From: Candidatus Aegiribacteria sp. | GTDB taxonomy: Bacteria > Fermentibacterota > Fermentibacteria > Fermentibacterales > Fermentibacteraceae | Direction: 5' to 3' | Assembly (NCBI GenBank): GCA_030634715.1 | Contig: DAOWAG010000010.1 | Location: forward strand, 1-13,290 | DNA: 13,290 nucleotides | Part shown: positions 8,615-13,290 of the stretch, piece after piece | Layout: the number at the start of each line of letters is the position of its first letter | Numbering within the stretch: position 1 is the first letter of the stretch | Program-made: the position numbers and the translations under genes | Notes under the pieces: model-generated | Told to the model about the DNA's origin: nothing | The model's input: the letters and a program-made list of their open reading frames with translations, nothing else | Database searches by the model: none

Positions 8615-9499
8615 GCATTCGCCTCAGTTGAATCCAGAGGAAAAACAGTAAAATTCAGAAATCAGAACTATCCTGTTGAAATAATAACACCGGAAACAAT
8701 TTGCAAGGGAATCATACTGTTTGGTGCCACCTCTGCGGAAGTGGCAGAAAAATGGATACCTCCGTGCATCGAGTACGGTGCGGCAATTATAGATAATTCT
8801 TCCGCATTCAGAATGAATCCTGATGTGCTCCTTGCCGTACCTGAAGTAAACGGTCATCTCATAAAGGGTACCGAGAGCCTGATAGCTAATCCTAACTGCT
8901 CCACAATACAGCTCGTTGCTGCTCTTGCTCCTCTTGCTGCGGTAAGAAATATCCGCTGGGTTTCCGTAGCTACATACCAGGCGGTATCCGGTGCTGGATC
9001 CCCTTCCCTTAACGAACTTTCGAGACAGCAGGACGAAATGGCAATCGAGCCCGGAACTCCTCGCCTCCATGAAAATATCATCACCAGTATTGGCCTTCCC
9101 GATACAGACGGCTATTGCGCTGAAGAGTTGAAACTCATTCATGAAACATGTAAGATCATGAATCTGAATTTCCCCGTGTTCGCATCCACCGCAAGAGTGC
9201 CTGTAAGAACAGGCCACACAGAAGCGGTAGTGGTGAAATTCAGCAGCCCCTTTCCTGCGGATGAAGCGGTATCAGTTCTCATGGATGCTCCCGGCATCAA
9301 AGTTTCACAGAGCGGCTGCTCACCGATTGATGTAGAGAATACTGACGCTGTAGTAGTGGACAGAGTACGTAATTATCCTGATGATCCAACCATTCTTCAA
9401 TTCTGGGTCCTGGCTGATAATCTAAGAAAAGGCGCAGCACTGAACGCAGTTCAGATAGCGGAAGTATTTCTAGAGAGAAAAGGGACCGGGCGCAATTGA
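8516..9499 (+). CDS. asd: Aspartate-semialdehyde dehydrogenase
   Basis: Asd reduces L-aspartyl-4-phosphate to L-aspartate-4-semialdehyde with NADPH. This is the branch point to diaminopimelate and lysine and to threonine, methionine and isoleucine; in diderms the diaminopimelate goes into peptidoglycan. Numbered from 8516, the NADP-binding loop is GATGLVG at 9-15. The active-site Cys128 lies in NPNCSTIQ, Gln155 in YQAVSGAG, the substrate-binding Arg227 and catalytic His234 in RVPVRTGHTEAV, and the C-terminal family signature DNLRKGAALNAVQIAE at 301-316. All key residues are present and 327 residues is normal for the bacterial family. ATG 8519 may be the true start. The gene is divergent from the lytic transglycosylase operon with overlapping or abutting 5' ends, and it ends just before a strong hairpin. 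No lysine riboswitch fits upstream, as there is no leader space. Confidence 0.97.
   Translation: MMISVGVVGATGLVGATMISMLQERSFPVDHFHAFASVESRGKTVKFRNQNYPVEIITPETICKGIILFGATSAEVAEKWIPPCIEYGAAIIDNSSAFRMNPDVLLAVPEVNGHLIKGTESLIANPNCSTIQLVAALAPLAAVRNIRWVSVATYQAVSGAGSPSLNELSRQQDEMAIEPGTPRLHENIITSIGLPDTDGYCAEELKLIHETCKIMNLNFPVFASTARVPVRTGHTEAVVVKFSSPFPADEAVSVLMDAPGIKVSQSGCSPIDVENTDAVVVDRVRNYPDDPTILQFWVLADNLRKGAALNAVQIAEVFLERKGTGRN
8583..8594. repeat. 12-bp perfect palindrome inside the start of asd
   Basis: AGGAGCGCTCCT is a perfect 12-base palindrome about 65 bases into asd, upstream of or within the 5' end of the divergent operon. Its position would suit an operator shared by the two genes. It also encodes ordinary Asd residues (QERS), so chance is quite possible. 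Confidence 0.2.
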
Positions 9500-9501
9500 A
9501 A

Positions 9502-9526
9502 AGCTGCCGGCGTTGCGCCGGCAGCT
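9502..9526. terminator. Bidirectional intrinsic terminator between convergent genes
   Basis: An 11-base perfect stem (9502-9512 with 9516-9526, G+C-rich) closes a 3-base TTG loop directly after the asd stop. On the - strand the stem is followed at once by TTTTC, a good terminator for the coiled-coil/zinc-ribbon gene. On the + strand the following bases are CTATCTGTTTT, a looser U tract for asd. Confidence 0.85.
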
Positions 9527-9557
9527 CTATCTGTTTTAACTTTGTAAAATCTATAGA

Positions 9558-10295
9558 CTAGATATCGACATCCATGTCATCAAAATCAAATTCGTCGTCA
9601 AGATCCTGACTGAGATCCTCGAGTTCAGCGTTGCATTCTTCGCAAATCACGAGGTGTGGAGGATTTAAATGTCCGCATGAAGGGCATTTATTCTCCTCGG
9701 AAACCTCCGTCAGTTCTTCCGCTTCAATATCGAGTTCCTCAATTACATCTTCATCGATTTCCTCGATGAGCTCATCATCCTCAATGTCAATGATATCCTC
9801 TTCAACTTCGACTTTCGGGGAAGAAACAAATGCACCACCTCCGGGAACACCAGTTGAAGTTGCATTATCAACATCGCTCAGAACACCGTTAAGCTCATTC
9901 AATTCTCTGCGGAGCTTATCCAGTTTTTCAGAAGTCTTATCCCTATCATTTTCAGACTGCTTGAGTTCATTCTTGAACTCATCGTTCCCATGATCGAATT
10001 CACCAAGTTGAGCTCTTATCTGAAGTTCATCAACCTTATCTGACTCATCCGTAAAGATAGTTTCCTGGTCAGCGATCTGAGTAGAGAGTTCCTGTGCTTT
10101 TTCCTCAAGTGAATCACGTTTATCGCTTATTTTTTCGAGAACTGTCTGAAGCTGATTGCTGTAGTCATCCCGAATTTTCCCGTAGACTCTGTTATTGGTG
10201 TCAGGCTTCATGTTCTCCAGATTGTGCAGCCGACCGACAAGTTCCTCTCTGCGATCAAGTAGATCCAGAATCTTTTTTTCAAGAACTTCTGCCAT
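9558..10295 (-). CDS. Coiled-coil, acidic-linker, zinc-ribbon protein of unknown function
   Basis: The 245-residue protein has no signal peptide. Residues 1 to about 140 are charged helices with heptad-like Leu/Ile, probably a coiled coil. A Gly-rich hinge (GVPGGG, 149-154) leads to a very acidic stretch at 162-202, where more than half of the residues are Asp or Glu and there is no Lys or Arg. Next comes a four-cysteine zinc ribbon, Cys204 and Cys207 then Cys218 and Cys221 (CX2C-X10-CX2C), and an acidic tail also free of basic residues. The layout of coiled coil plus C-terminal C4 ribbon resembles the general plan of the DUF164/zf-RING_7 proteins, but the acidic linker and the ribbon sequence differ and I do not claim membership. 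A GGGGGG-rich ribosome site precedes the ATG. It lies 68 nt downstream of holA and may share its transcript or use its own promoter. Confidence 0.87.
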   Translation of the reverse strand: MAEVLEKKILDLLDRREELVGRLHNLENMKPDTNNRVYGKIRDDYSNQLQTVLEKISDKRDSLEEKAQELSTQIADQETIFTDESDKVDELQIRAQLGEFDHGNDEFKNELKQSENDRDKTSEKLDKLRRELNELNGVLSDVDNATSTGVPGGGAFVSSPKVEVEEDIIDIEDDELIEEIDEDVIEELDIEAEELTEVSEENKCPSCGHLNPPHLVICEECNAELEDLSQDLDDEFDFDDMDVDI

Positions 10296-10310
10296 GCTTC
10301 CCCCCTATGA

Positions 10311-10339
10311 TTTATGCTCAGTTTTGTTCATCAATTCAA
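10311..10339 (-). promoter_or_regulatory. Possible promoter for the zinc-ribbon gene
   Basis: On the - strand, TTGAAT (10339-10334) and CATAAA (10316-10311) are separated by 17 bases, each matching consensus at 4 of 6 positions. A start near 10304 would leave only a very short leader containing part of the G-rich ribosome site, which weakens the call. Read-through from holA is an alternative. Confidence 0.25.
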
Positions 10340-10363
10340 AATACGTATAAACTCAATTTTTAT

Positions 10364-11362
10364 CTATGAATGAGCGCTTGTCAAGGTGAAGATCAACCGT
10401 GCGAATAAAACCAGTTTATCAACACCTGTTTTTATTGCTCTATCAGCTTCCGCAAAAGCTTCAGCAGCAACAGCTGGATCAACCTTGCAAGCGGTTCGAG
10501 AATATTTCATTAACTTATCCAGAACAGGAAATCTTGCTCCTGTAGCAGCAGCGACTTCCTTTTTTCCACCGGAGCACCCAACAACTTCGATTGCCTGCAC
10601 AACCTTTAGCCACTGACTGAATATATAGGTTATGATTCTGCTTGGATCTTCCCCATATCTCATAAGTGACCAAGCGGCTTCGAGGGCTTTCCCTCTCTTA
10701 TTACCGAAGATCATGTCCCCTAGATGGAAGACATGAGCTTTATCCTTGCCTGTTAAGACTTCCAGCATCCCGCTTCTATCAATTGTTGAACCGGGTCCGT
10801 GATACAACGCAAGTTTTGCAATTGCATCGGACATTCTTCCAAGATTTCTTCCGGAATATTCAGCAATAAGCTGAACGGTTTCTGTGCTCAATTTGATGTT
10901 TTCCGAAGATGCAATCCGAGTTGCCCATCCTGGCATTTCCCTCTCAAAAGGTTCATAACAGATATAATAAGGTATCCTTTTCTCAAGCTTTCGAAGGATG
11001 GTTGAATCTCTGGGCGTTTTCAGGGATACAAGAAGCAGTGCGCAGTCATTCAGGCCTTCATCAATAAAACTCATCAATTCAGATTGGGCGGACTGCCCTA
11101 TGTTGTGGCACTTGGAGATAATAAGAAGCTTCCCTGGCGCAAAGAGGGAGTTCTCCAGAATATATCTGCGAAGGTCGCCTTTCTGGAGTTCACTTCCCTC
11201 AAGCCGGATAATATCATATTTGAGTTCACTCCCGAACTTCTCAACCATCAAGTATTGAAGTTGAGCTGACTGGTAAATATCAGGACCGGTTATGGCGAGT
11301 ATGCATCCCTCATCTGCCTTTTTCGCCAAATGTTCCATTTCACTGTACTTGCTGATCTTCAT
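10364..11362 (-). CDS. holA: DNA polymerase III subunit delta
   Basis: The delta subunit is the wrench of the clamp loader: it opens the beta sliding clamp so that it can be loaded onto primed DNA at the replication fork. The 332 residues match the usual length (about 330-350). Visible family features are the N-terminal degenerate AAA+ fold beginning near 20 (CILAITGPDIYQ), the LRRYILENSLFAPGKLLII segment at 64-82, the middle three-helix domain around 146-195 (LIAEYSGRNLGRMSDAIAKLALY), and the C-terminal collar region around 211-257 (VFHLGDMIFGNKRGKALEAA, then SQWLKVVQA). There is no Walker A lysine, as expected for delta, which does not hydrolyse ATP. The ATG has GGAG 9 bases upstream (core TTTGGAG). 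The gene is divergent from the PpiD-like gene and 68 nt upstream of the zinc-ribbon gene. Confidence 0.93.
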   Translation of the reverse strand: MKISKYSEMEHLAKKADEGCILAITGPDIYQSAQLQYLMVEKFGSELKYDIIRLEGSELQKGDLRRYILENSLFAPGKLLIISKCHNIGQSAQSELMSFIDEGLNDCALLLVSLKTPRDSTILRKLEKRIPYYICYEPFEREMPGWATRIASSENIKLSTETVQLIAEYSGRNLGRMSDAIAKLALYHGPGSTIDRSGMLEVLTGKDKAHVFHLGDMIFGNKRGKALEAAWSLMRYGEDPSRIITYIFSQWLKVVQAIEVVGCSGGKKEVAAATGARFPVLDKLMKYSRTACKVDPAVAAEAFAEADRAIKTGVDKLVLFARLIFTLTSAHS

Positions 11363-11467
11363 AAAGCCGACTCCAAAAAACTAACCCGGACAAACCTTGC
11401 AGAATCTACAAAACGTAAGTATTTTTTCACCTTATCCAAATCAATCCAGTTTAGAGGAAGAAGAAAT
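11363..11467. promoter_or_regulatory. Divergent control region between holA and the PpiD-like gene
   Basis: This 105-bp gap holds the start signals for both genes. For the + strand, TTGCAG at 11397-11402 and TATTTT at 11420-11425 have a 17-base spacer, and the ribosome site AGAGGAAG at 11453-11460 precedes the ATG at 11468. For holA, GGAG lies 9 bases before its ATG. A - strand TTGATT, 17 bases, TACTTA pair is too weak to call confidently. Confidence 0.5.
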
Positions 11468-13290
11468 ATGTTAACCTGGCTCAGAGATAATGCTAAAATA
11501 TTCTTGATTGCGACCATTGTCATCTTCGTTGCGCTCATTTTTCTTCGATGGGGAATGGGCGAGGGTGATAACAGACCAACTAATCCGTACGAAAGAGCTA
11601 TTGCGACAGTTGATGGCATTGATATCATGCCTGATGAGTATCAGGACGCGCTGCAGAACTGGAATCTGCGATACAGACAGATGCTTGAGCAGAGTGGGAA
11701 TCCGGATCCTGAATCGATGCTTCTTCTCATGAGTGCCAAAATAGCAGAAGAAGCTTTTGAAGAGCTAGTAAACAGCAAGCTTGAACGTATCTACCTTGAT
11801 AACAGAGAGTGGAGTCATTTCACTGTAGGTCAAGCCGAAGCACTTCTAGCAGCTCAGATTGGAATGCAGGATCTTGGCGGAATGAATGCTGAAGAGTACA
11901 TTGAAATGGTGAAATCCGAACAGCCCGGATTGTATCAGCAGTACCTGTACCAGACATATGCAGGTGGAGATGCCCGACGCTTCCCTCTGGCTTCGGGGAT
12001 GGTCAGTATGGCTTCCACAGAAGAAGTTGATTTCCTTCTGCTTGACAGCCAGGGTCAGATAACCGCCAGATATATTGTCATTGATACCATTCCACCCATT
12101 CCGGGTGAAGATGTGCTTGAAGAATTCTACAGTAGTAATCCAGAGATGTTTTACAGGCCTGCCGGATCGCTGCTGAGGTTCGCAACCATCCAGATAGCAC
12201 CGCAGGAGGATGACCTGCAATTCGCAATGGAACGACTCGATTCTATTGCGTATGCAACACCTGGATTACCTTCTACTGCAACAAGAACGCAGATCCTTGA
12301 ATACTACGGTGATGGCATTATTCTAGAAGAGGGACAGAGAACTGATCCATTTCTGGGAATGTATTCAAACAACCCATCTATCATCGGTTACCATGTTCTT
12401 CTTCTTGATTCTGTCAAAATCTCATCTGAAGTACTTGATGACACCCTTTACTTCAGAAGCTGGGAAGTACCTGTTCTGCCGCAGTATTCAACGATAAGAA
12501 GTATGATGTGGACTGTAGAGCAGCAGATGGAGAACATTCTCGCAAGCAGCATACCTGATATCGGTGATTCTCTTGCAGTGATTGATTTTGGTGAGATACT
12601 GGTTGAGGTAGATTCCCCGATAACAGGCAATATTACCGAGGAAATCATCGCCTTTGCAACGGATACGCTCTGGTTGGATTCATATGGCCCAATTTTCTAT
12701 TCCCCGGGATACAGAGGGGGATATCCTGCATTCATACTTGTTCGCAGATTGCAATTCTACCCTTCCGATACAATCGAATATGAGGATGCCCTCAATTCCG
12801 GATCTCTTCAGGAAATGGCAATGTACTCCATCAGAAGAGAGCTTTCTAATTCTCTGGCTCTCCAGACACTGGATGGGATCCACTCAAGCGGTGTCAACCT
12901 TGGATCATGGGCTGCGTCAGAATCATTGCAGGTATATACGACTCCTCCATTCACCTCTACACAGATTCGATCTGACGCTGAACTTGATCCTGATGCAATA
13001 AATGGTATTCTTTCTTCTGTGGAATTCGCGGAAGCAGCTCTTGTCGCGCCTGAATTCAGGATAATTGGACCCTTCAGCACCGGAACCAGCAGTGTGATTG
13101 CGGAAATACTCTCTCGTCAGGTTCCACCTGAGAACCCTTCTATGACAATTATGACTTACGTTGCTGCTCAACAAGGTCATGAGCAACTCAGCAGACTGAA
13201 TATCATTCAGCACATGAGAGAGACAGGGGAAATACGCGATCTCAGAGTAGAATGGCAGGAGTATGCTGTGGCAGTCGAGGATTCAATAAG
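11468..13290 (+). CDS. PpiD/SurA-N-like membrane-anchored periplasmic chaperone, cut by the right edge
   Basis: The frame is open from ATG 11468, with a good AGAGGAAG ribosome site, to the window end: 607 codons plus 2 bases with no stop. A short basic N-terminus is followed by one membrane helix at about 11-28 (IFLIATIVIFVALIFL), giving the single-pass, periplasm-facing topology of PpiD. Residues about 42-150 follow the SurA/PpiD N-terminal chaperone pattern: IATVDGIDIMPDEYQDALQ, a helix ending in LVNSKLERIYLDN, then the AEALLAAQIG and NAEEYIEMVKS segments. A stretch near 215-235 (LEEFYSSNPEMFYRPAGSL) resembles the region just before a parvulin domain. After it the typical parvulin motifs are hard to see, though pieces such as IIGYHVLLLDSV look like a parvulin's last strand. 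The likely role is folding or escorting envelope proteins, perhaps without isomerase activity. The C-terminus is outside the window. Confidence 0.8.
   Translation, partial: MLTWLRDNAKIFLIATIVIFVALIFLRWGMGEGDNRPTNPYERAIATVDGIDIMPDEYQDALQNWNLRYRQMLEQSGNPDPESMLLLMSAKIAEEAFEELVNSKLERIYLDNREWSHFTVGQAEALLAAQIGMQDLGGMNAEEYIEMVKSEQPGLYQQYLYQTYAGGDARRFPLASGMVSMASTEEVDFLLLDSQGQITARYIVIDTIPPIPGEDVLEEFYSSNPEMFYRPAGSLLRFATIQIAPQEDDLQFAMERLDSIAYATPGLPSTATRTQILEYYGDGIILEEGQRTDPFLGMYSNNPSIIGYHVLLLDSVKISSEVLDDTLYFRSWEVPVLPQYSTIRSMMWTVEQQMENILASSIPDIGDSLAVIDFGEILVEVDSPITGNITEEIIAFATDTLWLDSYGPIFYSPGYRGGYPAFILVRRLQFYPSDTIEYEDALNSGSLQEMAMYSIRRELSNSLALQTLDGIHSSGVNLGSWAASESLQVYTTPPFTSTQIRSDAELDPDAINGILSSVEFAEAALVAPEFRIIGPFSTGTSSVIAEILSRQVPPENPSMTIMTYVAAQQGHEQLSRLNIIQHMRETGEIRDLRVEWQEYAVAVEDSI

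Noticed and set aside
8624..9217. A 197-codon open frame on the - strand opposite asd
   Set aside because: Its protein is Cys-, Ser- and Tyr-rich with no recognisable domain, while the + strand encodes a complete Asd with all catalytic motifs.
9631..9993. A 120-codon + strand frame rich in serine
   Set aside because: The Ser runs are simply the complement of the Asp/Glu-rich codons of the zinc-ribbon protein.
1..13290. CRISPR arrays, tRNA or rRNA genes, insertion sequences or phage genes
   Set aside because: I found no regularly spaced repeats, no tRNA-like cloverleaf and no transposase, integrase or phage motif on either strand by eye.

Overview
The window looks like chromosomal core DNA from a diderm (Gram-negative-type) bacterium. 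It has two lipoprotein-type lytic transglycosylases, a PpiD/SurA-like envelope chaperone with an N-terminal anchor, aspartate-semialdehyde dehydrogenase and the DNA polymerase III delta subunit. By eye the DNA is of middling G+C, uses AGA/AGG arginine codons freely and has tightly packed genes. The accessory proteins are not ones I recognise from well-studied phyla, so an uncultivated lineage is likely, but I cannot place it. I see no mobile element, CRISPR array, tRNA or rRNA.

Left edge (1-188): a short open frame runs in on the + strand from outside the window and stops at 179, convergent with the next operon.

Left and middle (189-8614, - strand): four genes read right to left with almost no space between them. 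They are a LysM-bearing MltD-type lytic transglycosylase; a 1223-residue alpha-helical repeat protein with no signal peptide; a coiled-coil plus TPR protein with no signal peptide; and an Slt70-type lytic transglycosylase carried as a lipoprotein. The junctions are a 9-nt gap, an 8-nt overlap and a 17-nt overlap, so this is one transcription unit with probable translational coupling. Two enzymes that cleave peptidoglycan in the periplasm thus enclose two apparently cytoplasmic scaffold-like proteins. This is the most interesting feature of the window.

Centre (8516-9557): asd is on the + strand, divergent from the operon, and the two 5' ends abut or overlap with no intergenic promoter space. 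asd ends at a strong hairpin that can serve both strands.

Right (9558-13290): a - strand pair follows, a coiled-coil/acidic/zinc-ribbon protein of unknown role and holA. Divergent from holA across a 105-bp promoter region is a PpiD/SurA-N-like protein that runs off the right edge.

The common theme is envelope and peptidoglycan biology: Asd feeds the diaminopimelate branch, the lytic transglycosylases remodel the wall, and the PpiD-like protein helps fold envelope proteins. holA is replication housekeeping.
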